Position numbers and translations under genes: made by a program. This document shows positions 48,931 to 62,357 of a stretch of DNA of 64,000 nt, one piece after another. The notes beneath the pieces are model-generated. The model was not told where the DNA came from. It saw nothing but the letters and a program-made list of their open reading frames with translations, and did not search any database. Each line of letters begins with the position of its first letter. Position 1 is the stretch's first letter. The stretch comes from Ophioceras dolichostomum (lineage: Eukaryota > Ascomycota > Sordariomycetes > Magnaporthales > Ophioceraceae), in NCBI GenBank assembly GCA_003049485.1, contig PYST01000203.1:1-64000 (forward strand), read 5' to 3'.

Positions 48931-49407
48931 ATGACAACCCAAGGCTTGTCTCCCGCCGGCTCCCCTGCTGGCACGCCATCAATGGCAACCCAGTCCTCGT
49001 TCCAGTCGAGGCGCTCACGGCCCAGCCATGTGCTCACCCACCTCTTGCCAAACTCATCACAGCACATGTCCATACCAGAGTCGGCCATCAGCGCTCACAG
49101 CATGATCAGCACATCCTCGGCAGCATCCGTGTCGTCCAGTCTGCACGGGTCTCCGGCGCTGATTCCCGAGGGTACACCAGGGCTCACAGCCGGAAACTCT
49201 ATCCAGGCCTCCCCCGAGCCTTTGCGCGGCCGGGGAGACACGGAGTTGTTTCCCCCTCCGGCATTCCAGCTCCCGGAGTCTGTCCTCCCACCTTCTGTCT
49301 ACGACCTCTCGCACAAGTCTAGCACAGGCTCCCTTGTGCAGACCCTGATCCACAGCAGCAATGCCACCCCTAATCCCAATAGCGCCGGGTTCGAGGGTCT
49401 GAATGTT

Positions 49408-49438
<31 letters not shown>

Positions 49439-52400
49439 GCAAGGGGCTGCTCCGCCGGCTATCCAACAAAGCCTCAAGCACCATACGGGGAGCGGCGCGT
49501 CGGCAGTCCTCGGCCCACGGCAGCGGTAGGGGTGCGAGTGTGGGCCCCAGTCTTGCTCGCCCGCGCCAGCGCAGTAACAGTGATCTCACAAATCCATTCA
49601 CGGACTCGGACGATGAGCCAATGGCCGAGGTGGACGACAAGATCTCCCTGCTCAGCCTTGGCCTTGCCTACGGCTCCTTCGGTGGCCCAGATATGGCGGC
49701 GGGCCGGGATCCGTCTCCAACAAGTGCGCCGTCGCCCTTGAACGGCGGCTCTGGTGCACAGTGCGTAGTCGCGGGCCCAGTCGTGCCGCTCGAGCTACGA
49801 CAGGGCACCAGGGTATTCAAGATCTCAAAGCGCGGCAACCGGAAACCTTTGACGCTCGTGCTCGACAGCGACTCGACGAAGATCCTGTGGGATATGAATC
49901 GGACCTCTAAGTGCATCTACATCGATGACATCAAGGAGATCCGCAATGCTGAGGACATCCGCCAGTACTGCCTCGACTATGGCGTGCCAGAACACGAACA
50001 GCCACTCTTCTTCTCCATCTTGTATACCGTGCCGGAGAAGTCCAGGAACAAGATGATGCACCTCATCGCGCCGGACCGCGCCACGGCCAATAGTTGGGTC
50101 ACAACCTTGTACGCCATCTCGATGCACCGCCAAGACATGATGTCCTCCCTCATGTCTTTCAATGACAAGGCCATCCAAACGTACTGGAAGAACGAGCTGG
50201 TCAAGCAACTCAGCCCTGAGGAGGACTCCGACAGCGGGGAGACCATCGACTTCCCCGGCGTCGAGCGCGTGTGCCGCAGTCTCCACATCCACGTCTCGTC
50301 GGACACGCTCAAGTCCAAGTTCCACGAGGCGGACGCAACTGGCACCGGACGCCTGAACTTTAACGAGTTTCAGGAATTTGTGCGTCTCATGAAGCGTCGC
50401 GAGGACATCAAAACCATCTATCGTGAGGTCGCGTCAGACCTTGCGAGTGGCATCACGCTGGAGGACTTTCTGGTTTTCCTGTCCGAGTCTCAGGGCGAGA
50501 ACGTTGAGGGCGAGCGCACTCACTGGGAGTCGGTGTTCGCGCACTTTGCGCGACGTGGCAACAAGTCGAAGGATGCTACTGGTGCGGCCGCTGTGGCCAA
50601 AGAGGAGGACGACGTGCTGCGCATGAGCGAGGCGGGATTGGCAAGCTTCCTGACCTCGACCTACAACATACCGATCGTGAGCGCGCCAAAAGACTTCACG
50701 CTGGACCGGCCTGTAAACGAATACTTCATCTCGAGCTCGCACAACACTTACCTGCTAGGACGGCAGGTGGTGGGCAGCTCGAGCGTGGAGGGTTACATCT
50801 CGGCTCTGGTGCGCGGCTGCCGCTGTGTTGAGGTCGACTGCTGGGACGGCGCTGACGGCCAGCCGATGGTTTCCCACGGCTGGACGCTGACCACCGCAAT
50901 CTCATTCCGCGAGGTCATCACGGTCATCAACAAATACGCCTTCAAGGCCACCGACTTCCCGCTGTGGGTTTCGCTGGAGGTGCATTGCAACCCAGACCAG
51001 CAGCGCAAGATGGCCGTCATCATGCGCGAGGTGTTCGGCGCTAGGCTCGTCACCGAGCCGCTCGACCCTTCCTCGGACAAGCTCCCGTCGCCTTCGGAGC
51101 TGAAGGGCCGCATCCTGGTCAAGGCGAAGAAGCCCGGCATTGGAGGAGGCCTGGGTAGCGGCGGCCTTAGCGGCGGCCTCGGTATCGACATCGAGTACAG
51201 AGACCGCCGGGAAGGAAAAGACGACAGCAGCATCGTCATTATGCCGGGCGGTGGCCGGCGTCGGGGTAACAGCCTGACGTCGCCGTACTCCAAGCCGATG
51301 CTGCTTGATAACGCCACGGTGCCGGCTCTACCGTTGCCTCACAGCCTGCCACACAGCCCGCTGCTGACGCCGAGCACGGGGCGACGAACAACTAAGACCC
51401 GAGTCAGGACGATCACGGAGGGCAGGGTTCACCTCGACACAACCAGTGGGAGCCCCAGCGACTGCGACAGCGGCAGCGAGAAGGAGCCTGGTGGCCATCA
51501 GAGCAAGATCGTCAAGGAGCTCGGCGACCTGGCTGTCTACTGCGCGGGCATCAAGTTCCAAGGGTTCGAGCACTCCGAGTGCAAGACGTACAATCATGTG
51601 CTGTCGTTCCACGAGGGCACGTTCGAGAAGAACAGCCGGCCCGGCGACACAAAGCGGGCGCTGTACCGGCACAACATGCGGCACCTGATGCGCGTGTATC
51701 CCCATCGAGGGCGGCTTTATTCGAGCAACTTCGACCCGCTCATCGTGTGGCGCCGCGGCGTGCAGATGGCGGCCCTCAACTGGCAGACGTTCGACCTGGG
51801 CATGCAGCTCAACCAGGCCATGTTCGACGGCGGCACCGACCAGTCCGGGTACGTGCTGAAGCCGGTCGAGTTCCGCGAGATCCAGCACTTCCCCTACCTG
51901 CCCGAGCACATGATCAACGGCAAACGCGCGCGCAAGCACGTCAGCTTCACCATCGACGTCATCTCGGCCCAGCAGCTCATGCGCCCGCACCACTTCCGCG
52001 AGCGCCAGACCGTCGACCCTTACATCGAGGTCGAGGCATTCCTCGCCGACGACAAGCGCAACAAGCGGGGCGGCGGCAACACTACTTCTACTACCGACTT
52101 CAGCTCCGGGCCCAGCATCGCCAAGCACAAGACGCGCGTGATGCGCGAGAACGGCTTCAACCCGGTCTTCGACGAGAGGTTCACCTTCAACCTCGACACC
52201 AAGTACCCGGACCTCGTCTTCGTGCGCTTCCAGGTCCGTCTGTCGGACGGGGGCAACTCCCAGAGCGACCGCAATACCGTCCTGGCGTCGTTCACGGCCA
52301 AGCTGAGCAGCCTCAAGCAGGGCATCCGCACACTGCCGTTGCTGGACGGCAACGGCGACAGATACCTGTTCTCGACGCTGTGCTGCCGCGTGCGCGTCGA

Positions 52401-52701
52401 CCCCGTCACTGACATCATGCTCGGCCCTGGCGACGCGGGGTACGACTACCACTACTACTATGATGAGGATAATCGCAGTGGTCGTGAGGACGGTGGCCCC
52501 GGCCTCAGCCCCAGCACCGGCGGAAGCAGCGGAAGCCCGGCGTTGCAGCAGCAGCAGCAGCCTTCGTCGGGCGGCGGCGGGAAGCTCCGTGGCATCGGCC
52601 GCACTGTCTTCAACCGGGGAGGGAACATCAGCCCTAAGTCGAGCGTCGATAGCGGGAGTGGCGGCCCGGTTGGGCAGCCTGAGAGGCCGGCTAGGCCTTG
52701 A
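48931..52701 (+). CDS. PLC1: Phosphoinositide-specific phospholipase C (delta-type)
   Basis: Plc1 cleaves phosphatidylinositol 4,5-bisphosphate into inositol trisphosphate and diacylglycerol at membranes, feeding calcium and inositol-polyphosphate signalling. The single exon encodes 1256 aa. Seen: a Ser/Asn-rich N-terminal region of about 280 residues; PH domain about 282-410; EF-hand DATGTGRLNFNEF near 466-480; catalytic X region about 590-735 with the two essential histidines His604 (SSSHNTYL) and His649 (VSHGWT) and calcium-ligand candidates Glu634 and Asp636 (EVDCWDG); an X-Y linker of about 125 Gly/Ser/Arg residues; Y region about 862-983 with SSNFDPLIVWRRGVQ; C2 domain about 995-1160; a low-complexity tail with a short Gln run. 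The start (MTTQGLSPAGS) is the first ATG of the frame and follows an A/C-rich leader. Longer than yeast Plc1 (869 aa) mainly at both ends and in the linker. Confidence 0.96.
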
Positions 52702-53887
52702 TTATTATGGGCATTGGCTACCTCACCTCACCTCACCTCACCTCCCTTCCCCTATTATGCGGCTGTAACAACAAGCATTTTATTCTTCGTCTACATTCGC
52801 TCTTGATGATACCATAGTATAGCATACCCCCCTATTTTTTTCTTTTCTTTTGTCGTTCATGTCTTTTATAGCCTCGTCGTCACACAAAGAATACCCCCCA
52901 GCTCAATAAGCTTGAACTTTTTACCTTAGCTACCCATCTTATCTCTCCAACCATTCAAACATCAGCGCGCACTGTATCGGATCCCGGCGTAACCACATCA
53001 GTATCGTATCGGCTTTGTCTACCTCTATCTACTACTATCACTGTTGTCTTTTTTACGAATGGGATCTGCACCTTACCTTCGCTTCTTTTTCCTTTGTCAT
53101 TAAAATACCGGTTGATTTTGCTTTTTTTTTTTGCCCTTTTGGGTTGGTATGTCCTGCCTACCGAGGTGCCCTGCCATGGGTCATCATTGCATATTGGGGG
53201 CGTTTTCATCTATCTGCATTTTTGTGATCTTGGTGGCAGCGGAACTTGATTTGCAAAGAGAGAGACACTTATAGAAGGACCGCTTTCTGGGGCAAAAAGA
53301 ACAGGAGGGAGCTCAGCAGCTTTCTCCCCCCTCGCGGCCAAAACAAAAAAAAGTATAGGATTAGGGAATTTTTGTCTTATTTTTATCTTTTTATCTTCGT
53401 TACCCCCTGAACCGTTTTATTTCTCCTCTTCCACTCTCAAAGTCCTGGCCGGGCTGGTTTTCCTCTTCGTCATCATTCCTTTGTCTTCAGGCGCTGCAGG
53501 AGCAGCCTTCTTTCTTTATCTTCTCTTCTTCTGTCTTCATCTCTCTCGTCACCTCACAAGCACACGCATGATGAGGAAAGGGGGTGGGTTTTGGGACTTT
53601 TGGGATCCCCTTGGAAATATTTAATTTTTATTATTGTGGAAAACCCTCCATCCGTGGTGTCGGGGTTTCTCTTTTTTACTATTATTATTTCTTATTTTCT
53701 ATTATTTCACTTAACAATCTACCTATTCATAAGAAGGGATCTCTCTCCTTACGGCTTTTCACAAGAGCTAGGAAGAGATCGATCATCATTATCACCACTT
53801 ACTCTTCTCAAACTGTTCAGCATAACGTCATCTATGCAGGCGTCGTCATTGGGTGGGATAGGCTGGAATGGCGTGGATGGAGCTGGA

Positions 53888-53936
53888 TGGAATTGGGACT
53901 GGGATTGGGACTGGGACTGGGACTGCAACTGGGACT
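53888..53936. repeat. TGGGAC hexanucleotide array
   Basis: About eight six-base units of TGGGAC/TGGGAT/TGCAAC form in tandem. The open frames over it read as Gly-Leu or Trp-Asp dipeptide repeats and are a by-product. Confidence 0.8.
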
Positions 53937-54361
53937 GAATTTGAACCTACCGGGGTCTGGTAGGATTAACTCGCGCACAAGCATTTATCGAACGTTTCTA
54001 TCTTTTTAACCATGCTCATTATCATCATAGGCGTTGTCTTGTTTGTCTTCTGATTTGCCATCCTTCGCTCCGGATGGACGAAGCAGGATCGAGAAGCTTT
54101 TCTTTTTCCTTTGCGCGCACTGACAATCTGGAGCTCTGGAGAAACCATATACCTATCGATTGTTAATCTATTGGAGGAACTTTGAGCATCATGAAATCAT
54201 GAAATCATGGCATTGGGTTTGCGTTTAAGTTGGGGTTTTTTTTTATGACACATCCACACATACGACGGATGAGTTTGGGTTCTTAGAACCAACCGACTAG
54301 GTACCTACCAGCGAATATCACAACTGCTGTTAATGAGCCTGGCTCTCACTCATGCTGTCTG

Positions 54362-54383
54362 CATCATCATCATCATCATCATC
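54362..54383. repeat. CAT trinucleotide microsatellite
   Basis: Seven CAT units in tandem in the PLC1-PFA3 intergenic region. Confidence 0.85.
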
Positions 54384-55863
54384 GTCAGTACTGTTACTTC
54401 TTTTACATCATCCACCAGGCGTGCCCGTTAGGCCTTAGGACTCGCACGAACACGTTTCGTTGGCTAGCTCGTACGTCGGACATTAGGGTGATCGCGCACT
54501 GGCTGAGCGGACCTAAGTTCCTCACTGCATCAAGAGGGACTTGTGTAAATGTCGGTGGACGCGATATTCCTCGCACAGCGCTCGTGTTCCGTCTTTCTCC
54601 AAGTAGGTAGGTAGCGACCGATGTAGCTGCACAGAATCGCAATCTCCGTGATGTACGTAGATGTAATACTCGCCTCTCACGCGCGTCTCGGTCAGTCAGC
54701 CCACACCATCGTCAGGCACCTCCGGACCGAAGAAGGATGGCATCGATCGCTCCCGGACGGCGAGTTCGGCGGGCGGGATTTCCGCCAAGAGTCCGTACGT
54801 ACTGTAGGTACGCACTCAAGAGGCTCGTCCGTACTGGTACATACGTCTGTTGGTTTGCCTTGATACCCATTCAACATAGCGTGCGTGCCCCAGCGTTTTT
54901 CGTCCCTCGCACACGGAAGACATCCGGCGACGGGCCCTCGTCTGTTCGTTCATCTAACATGCGTCCATCGCACCACACCACACTATAATTACAGCTACCG
55001 GCAGGAAGGGGCCTCGTCCGTGTTCTGTGCCCCCCGTCAAAGTTTCTGCAGCAGGGTACCTGAAGAGCTAGTTGCACCTAGGCCGGCTAGGTAGGTTTCT
55101 GCACGCTCAAACATTAGCCCCCTCTTAGCCTCCTCTTCATTAGCCCCCCCTTTTTTTTCTGAACCTAAATACTCCCTGCCTACCGTCGAGCTAAATCGAA
55201 CTAGCTAACTTAGCCTTCCCACGGACTTAGCTTTCCCTAGCGACGTCCCATCTCTGGGCCTTGGCACCGGCGTGTCAGAGTGATGCTTGTCACATAACGG
55301 CGTCCGAAGAAGTTGTTTCATTTCTGCACGTGGCGGTCGGGGCTGCCCAGGCTGCCCCTATCCTCCTTTGTGGAGGAGAAGTGCCAAGACACTTAATTAG
55401 CAGGAGTGCGTGGATAGTTTGTTAGGAGGAGGGCGATGAACGAACGAACGGGAGCAGGGGAGGTAGGTATATGGGACTAATGCACCGTCGACAATTGGGC
55501 TTGCATGGTTGTTGCTCGCCTACCGAGCTAGAATAAATTTTTGTTTATGTACCGAGCTAGATGTCATTACAATCCATGTGCCGGTGAGACAATAGTAAGC
55601 CAGAGAAGAAGAAAAAAAAAGAAAAAGAGAAAACAAAGACGGGAAGGATCATGAATAGGATGCCGTGTTGTGAGGGAGAGAGGCCGCCGACCAGCTAAGC
55701 CCGAGAACAACGAACACCCAAGGATCAAACCAAGGAGATCAACAATGGAAGAAGAATGGAAGAATAGAAGAATAAAAAAAGGATTTTAATAAAATTCTAG
55801 TATAGAAGGTCATTCTCGTTCCAAAACAAAACGCCGCCAATTATGCCTAAGTGGGGACAGAAG

Positions 55864-56546
<683 letters not shown>

Positions 56547-56755
56547 AGAGAACCCAGGTATCCGGTATCCGCAACGTGGATGGATTGGATTGTGCGCGTC
56601 TTTTACTCGTTGCGACGTGCATACTCGCTCTCGCTCGTTCTCATGAGCAAAGGATGAGGGAAAGAGAAAGAGGGTATATCTTGTCGTTGTTTTCAGAATA
56701 CAGCCAAGAAGAAAAGAAGATAAAGGAACCTTGGAGCATAAAAAAAATCTCATCG

Positions 56756-58743
56756 TCAATCGACATCACCATCCTCAGCAGCCGCCTTTCTGCTGTTGTT
56801 GCTGTTGTTATTGCCCAGAGCAGGACTAGCAAGTGGACTACTCCTCTTCCCGCTACCACCACCAGCAGTGCTACTCCCACTTCTGCCGCTGCTCCTCAAC
56901 AACCCACTCGCGCCCCCACGAGCCCAGCCCCTATCCGCACCGGGGACGAGTCCGCCTAAGGACCGCCTCTCGTTCGTCGGGACTGGAGCGGCAGCAGCAG
57001 AAGCAGCGAAGTCCTCCTCCAGCACAGCGGCATCGTCGTCCAGCAACTCATCGTCCAGCTCGTCGCCGTCCAGGTCATCCAGACCCATCGCCTGGCCCGT
57101 CGGCTTCAGCCGTCGCATAGACAGCGATGTCGCAGACGAGAGCGGCGGCGACGGCGTGACGACGTCGGCGTAGAGGTTGGGGTCGCGGCCCAGCACGCGG
57201 TCAGCCTTGGACGGCGACTTGGGCCCGTACGGCGACGGCTGTCGCGGTATCTGAGGGGACAATCGTGCGGGCCGGTGGCTGTTGCTGTTGCTATTACCGT
57301 TTCCGTTGGCGCCATGGCTCCATGATGTCGTCGGTGCTGGGGAAGGTGAGTAGTGGTGGTGACCCGCTCCGCCGCCGCCGAAGCCGCCGTCCATGTTGAT
57401 CGAATCAGCAGGATCGGGCGCGCCCCATCCAGCGGCGCGTTCGCGCTCGCGCTGTACCTCCCTCTCCCTGGCGAGGCGGTCGCGCGCCTCGAGCCAGCGG
57501 GGGGACGGCTCCCACGACCAGCCGTCTCCGGTGGTGGTGCAGATGGGGAACGGCCACAGCCAGGGGTTCGGGCCGAATAGGTGGCCGAAGTTGCGGCGGC
57601 GGCCCAGGTCGAACGCGCTCGGCAGCTTGGCGCTGTCCTCCTCGTCCAGGTACTCCTCGTGTCGCTTCCTCGCGCGGTACCGCTCCAGCTCGTCGTACGT
57701 CAGACGCCGGCCCATCTGGCCTTCGGGGCCTGCGGGGAGGCGCACGTCGCTGAACATCGAGCCGTTGTATTGTGCGGGGGCGGGGCCGGCGGTGTGGCGG
57801 AGCTCCTCGCCCTCCTCGGGCCGGGTGAAGCCCGGGACGACGTTCTGGTGCAGCTCCAGCAGCTGCTGGCCGTAGCCGGGGATGGGGGGCACGCCGTTGC
57901 GGCTAGCGTGCTGGACCTCGTATGCGCTATGCAGGGACTTGCGCAGCGGGGAGAGGTAGCGCGTCTTCTCGAGGCACTCGATCGTGGTCTGGCCGCGGCC
58001 GACGAGGACGAGGTGCCAGATGCAGAAGGCGCCGACGACGATGCCGATGATCCCCGAGACGACACAGAGCATGATGTAGTTGACGGGCATCAGCGTGTCG
58101 ACGTAGGCGGTGTTCTTGAATATCTCGGTCCAGGTCCACGTGAACGAGACGGCGAAGGCGTAGAGGCAGAAGAGGGAGGTGTATATCAGGAACAGGAGGA
58201 AGGCCTTGTGGTTGCGCAGGCCGATGCACGTCGCCAGCCAGGGGCAGTGGTGGTCCATCTTGAGCACGCACCGGCGGCAGGTCGAGCAGTGGTGCGCCCG
58301 GTCGGGCTTCCTCGCCTGGCACTTCTTGCAGAAGCGCATCTCGCCGTTCGACTTGACCGTCACCGACGTCGCCGCCGACGGCGGGCCGTGCGAGGGCAGC
58401 ACGCTATATCCATTTCCGTCGGTCGTGCTTCCGGGGGGTGTGAAGACGGCCGTCGTGTACGACCAGTTCAGCATTAGGTAGAGGGCGACGCCGCCGATCG
58501 AGGAGTATTTGCCTGTGTGCTCGTTTACGAGGCTTGGTTAGCAATTGTCGTGAGGAGGAGAGGACGATAGAGACAGGGGGGCGAGGAGCTCTCACCGATC
58601 CATCTTGACTCGGTCTTTGTCGTCCCTATGCTGACAACCACCCAAACAGCCCACGTCGTGAGGCCATAGACAAAAACGAGGGGGAAAAGTGCGATGCAGG
58701 TGCAGCAGACGCGCTCAACTCTCCGAGCCAGACGGCGCGACAT
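56756..58743 (-). CDS. PFA3: DHHC palmitoyltransferase, PFA3-type
   Basis: Protein S-acyltransferase; yeast Pfa3 sits in the vacuole membrane and palmitoylates Vac8 for vacuole fusion. Two exons (58596-58743 and 56756-58512; 83-nt intron with donor GTGAGA) give 634 aa. Seen: two N-terminal spans (about 12-34 and 53-73, the second with LNWSYTTAVFTPPGSTT, characteristic of Pfa3 orthologues); the Cys-rich domain CKKCQARKPDRAHHCSTC with the catalytic Asp136-His-His-Cys139; two more spans; the TTxE motif at 225-228 after the fourth span; DLGRRRN and FPICTTTGDGWSWEPSPRW blocks; a long Ser/Gly/Asp-rich tail of about 250 residues. An ATG at 58791 would add 16 residues and cannot be ruled out; 58743 is preferred because MSRRLARRVERV is the family-like opening. 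The tail is much longer than in yeast Pfa3 (336 aa). Confidence 0.92.
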
Positions 58744-60650
58744 GCTACTTCGACTCTCAGAACGGTGTAACGAAGCGGACCTGATGTCCATGTGAGAGGA
58801 GATGTAGCGTTTAGGTATCTAGCTAGTAGGAGGAAACCAAAGGAGGCATCAAATTGAAGCGACTAGTGGCAAAAGCAAAAACATATCGTAAAGGAAAATT
58901 AACAAGGGAATATCTTCGTCCTATCGACGACGACGACGAAGGGCCGGCACGTTCGGAATGCTGTTCGAGGCGTTGGCCGTGGCAGTTTCCAGGGGTTCGG
59001 TTGAGCGTTTGCCGTTCCGTCAGCGGCTGAACAGGCTTGACGGGGATCGTGGCGGAGCGTCTCACGACGCCATGGCCTTGGCTGGCAGCTGCAGACAGCT
59101 GCCACCGACAGATTAGTCAGCAATTCGACGCATGCCAAAGTCAAGCAGCAGTGTGATCGCACCGCAACAATTTCTATTAGCACCACCGACTTTCAGCATT
59201 CTAGGCATTGCATTCCTGTAGTCCTCGCAATGCAAAAGGAAGGTAGTCAAGATAAACTACGTCGCATCGCCATGAGCGACAGTGTCTGGAACTCTGGTCC
59301 CAAACTCCAAAAGAGCCACCCTGGTTCTGTCCTGTCTCGGCTGGGGTTCCTTCAGGTCCATCCACCCTGTTCCGTATATCCATCTCCAGTGCTTCCGTAC
59401 TGATACATTCATTACGTTCCCGAGAATGAGTCAACTATCACTTTCTTGTTCATCTCGCTCGCTTCCCGCCCGCCCAGCAGAGGAGCATCACCAGCGGGAG
59501 CGAAGAGCGGGAGAGAATGCGAGGCCGGTGAGGTCTTCACCGGTCTACCATTGATGCAACCCCGATGGCATTACATACATATGTAGGTATGTAAATGGAT
59601 TTACTGATTCATTTATTTTCTGAGACATGACAGAAATATTCCCGGGTTTTGTTGATAGGATTGGGTTGGGTTCGGGCCGGTCGTCGGGCAGACATACGGG
59701 CCCAGACTCGCAGAAAGGTGGGCAGCCTTGTCGCATGACCGGAATCTTGGTAGCAGGTGACTGAGTCTGGGTGGTGGGTATAGGGCGAGCCCAGCCCGGA
59801 CGGGATGCTTGATGGATGCACGCCCGAACGACCGGTGAAAGGAATATTTGATTTCCCCAGATCTCGAGCTGCGCTGCTGATTGCCAAATGCACGTAGCGA
59901 CGACGCAAGTTTTCTTTTTTGTTCCCCTTCGCTAACTAGTGGTTGATGGTGATAGATGACCTAATCCCACCCACCTCCTTGCCGCGACAGCATTCATGCG
60001 GTATGACATGAAGCTACGAAAGTAAACCCGGATGAGTAGAAAGGGATGATCGTGAGAGTAAAGTAAGTCGTTGATTAGGCCATCCGCTGGAAGAAGTCCA
60101 TCTAGAAGCGAGCAGTTGTGCATTGTCACGATCAACCCCTTTTGCTCGAGGCCTTAACTATCACTTGCGTTGTTGATGGATGCTTGATGGAGATGATAAA
60201 CTACGGGAACGACTGGTGAAGGGAGAATAAGACGCACATTTGGCCTGTGGGTGATTTCCTAGACTTTCGACTTGGACCAACAATTTATATAAACCTTGAA
60301 AAGGTTGTTGTAATCTACCACGAAGGGAAACATGACGATTGCACTCAGAAGCTCAACGTCAGGTTCCCACTAGATGAAATGGATGTATGACAGCGTTATA
60401 TACCACCATTTACGCCATGAGCAGACTGTTAAAGCGTCTATATATTTGCGTTGACGTACTCCTCTTTCCCGACTCCTTTTCTCATCTCCTCAGCCGTTTC
60501 CCCTCCCACCTCCTCTCCCATTCGATATCTTCTCCTAGCTTCGTCCCGTACCTTACTACTTCCTATTTTCGAAGCGGCCTACCTACATACCTACCCCCGA
60601 AGCCGTTTCTCCCTTTTTCCCCTCTAATCGTCAACAGCGGTTTAGACATC
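58744..60650. other. Divergent intergenic region between PFA3 and the ankyrin gene
   Basis: It contains the promoters of both genes. A TATATAAA box lies at 60286-60293 and a CT-rich leader runs from about 60460 to the ankyrin start codon. No other gene was seen. Confidence 0.55.
60286..60293 (+). promoter_or_regulatory. Possible TATA box of the ankyrin gene
   Basis: TATATAAA lies about 360 bp before the proposed start codon and about 170 bp before the CT-rich leader begins. Motif match only. Confidence 0.4.
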
Positions 60651-61869
60651 ATGTATCGGCTATGTCAGGCGGTGAGGGACGGAGACATCTCCGCTTTCGC
60701 AGACGTCCTGCGCGGATGCTCCCCGGAGATGCGAGATCTGGTCATAGACGCGAGCTGGGAGTACATCGGGAGGCCCTTCTTGCACGAAGCAGCCAAGGCG
60801 GGTAAGCTTGACATGGCGTATCATCTGCTTCGTCGATGCGGCGCAGACCCGTCGATCAAAGACGCAGCCGGCTACACGCCCCTCCGCTATGATTACGAGA
60901 ACGGGCATTTCAAAGTGGTATGGGGGCTCTGTGAGGAGTCGAACTGGGACCCGGAGGCCGAGCTCGATTCTCTGCTGCCGCGGTTCCCCGGTTGTCATCA
61001 ATGCGATTTGATTATACGAATGCTCCTGGCGGACCCAGGTTTATATGCTGCACTGGCAAGTCAGCCTCTCTCTCTCTGTCATCATGTTGTTCTCTTTCGG
61101 CCTCCTCCTCCCATCTCTTTGCCAGGCACCTCCCACCTCTTGTTGGCTTTCCTCTTGCATCACTTTGTTTTCACTCCTGCACTCTTATGCTTGCGTCCTA
61201 CCTTGTGCAATCCCTTCCCCTTTTGTTTTCTAAAACTATATCTCCCATCAGCCTGCGAGCCACATACAGCATATGTTAATCGAACAAAATACTGGACTGC
61301 GGCCAGGGCAAAACACTTTCGCTACCCCAGATGCGGTCTCATCGAGCCCATCCCTCCGGCTACCGCCGCGTCGAAGACTTACTACATATCCCTCGTCCAA
61401 ACCGTTAGCTCCTACTTCGAGGCTCCGCTCAAGCGGTCACTAACCAAGATCACCGTCCCGCTCGGGAAACTCGAGAAAAAACCCCTTTTGATATGCCGTT
61501 GTGTACGTGGACGTCTACTGAATGGATCGCAAAATCGAGGAGAACGATCTCCGTGAGCCGGTACCTGTATCGTCCCAGCAGCAACAGCCCGAGAATAAGA
61601 AGCCCGACGACGACAAGCCCGACGACGACGGCAACGGCAACGACAACGGCAACGACAACGACGACGAGGACGAGCTGATCTCCGTGATCCTGACCTTTCG
61701 TTCCGATGACGTGAATGCGGCGGAGGATAGCGACCTTCAGGCCCTGGTGGCGGAGAAATCTGGCGTGGACGTGGCGGACATCACCTTCTACATGCACTCG
61801 GCCTACCTTTCCGTCAGCGTCTCTCGCGTCGACGCCTTGGCGGAGATCGACGCCGTGTTCCGCATCTAG
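60651..61869 (+). CDS. Small ankyrin-repeat protein with acidic linker and C-terminal unknown domain
   Basis: Function unknown. The proposed three-exon model is 60651-61059, 61252-61502 and 61579-61869, giving 316 aa. Seen: about two ankyrin repeats (RPFLHEAAKAGKLDMAYHLL and AAGYTPLRYDYENGHFKVV), a middle part without known motif, an Asp/Asn/Gly acidic linker, and a C-terminal segment DELISVILTFRSDD...AYLSVSVSRVDALAEIDAVF, whose beta-alpha-beta look is loosely like a peptidase propeptide/I9-type fold (speculative). Intron 1 has a good acceptor (pyrimidines, CTAAA branch-like site, CATCAG) but a weak donor (GTCAGC at 61060, or GTTTAT at 61039). Intron 2 (76 nt) has a strong GTACGT donor and CCCAG acceptor, and all phases agree. 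Alternatively the last part is a separate 115-aa gene starting at 61522. The start at 60651 is preferred over 60387 because the upstream frame is CT-rich leader. Confidence 0.5.
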
Positions 61870-62357
61870 TTGGTTAGTCCCCTCATTTACAACTTTTGGT
61901 CGTTTTTTAGTTCGAGTTTTGCTTTGCACATACTACCTGCAAACTTTCCTTCCAACCTCGTTCAACAACGAAAGATCCACGTTGATGAACAAAGAGAGAT
62001 AATCTAGCACTTGACGTGACTACCTGCCTAAGCATCTACTGTGCCCAATCTACTACCTGCTGCCAACCGAGCAGCCAAGTCTTCCCCATCTCCGACTACA
62101 TAGCGAGATTTGCCCGATTCCCGTCGTGAAAACGGGTAGACGATACCATACTTAGGGATAGGTAGACTCCAGCCAAACACAAACATGTTGGGTAGGTAGT
62201 TATTGTACAAAAAGAAGAAGAGAAGATCAAAAGATGGCAGAACTCAGGGTCAAAGGGCTCATGATAGAAGCCACGACACAGAAGAAGAAGAAGAACCGGG
62301 TAAGAAACCAGCCAGCACCTAGGCAAAGTTGATCGGCCTGGATACCTACCTACCTAC
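61870..62357. other. Convergent intergenic region
   Basis: The 3' ends of the ankyrin gene and the RZ-finger gene face each other. An array of ACCT units at about 62344-62360 overlaps the stop codon of the latter. No gene seen. Confidence 0.6.

Noticed and set aside
51328..52452. 374-residue minus-strand frame over PLC1
   Set aside because: Antisense shadow of the Y and C2 regions of PLC1.
57581..58477. 298-residue plus-strand frame over PFA3
   Set aside because: Antisense shadow of the DHHC enzyme; Val/Ala/Glu-rich with no domain.
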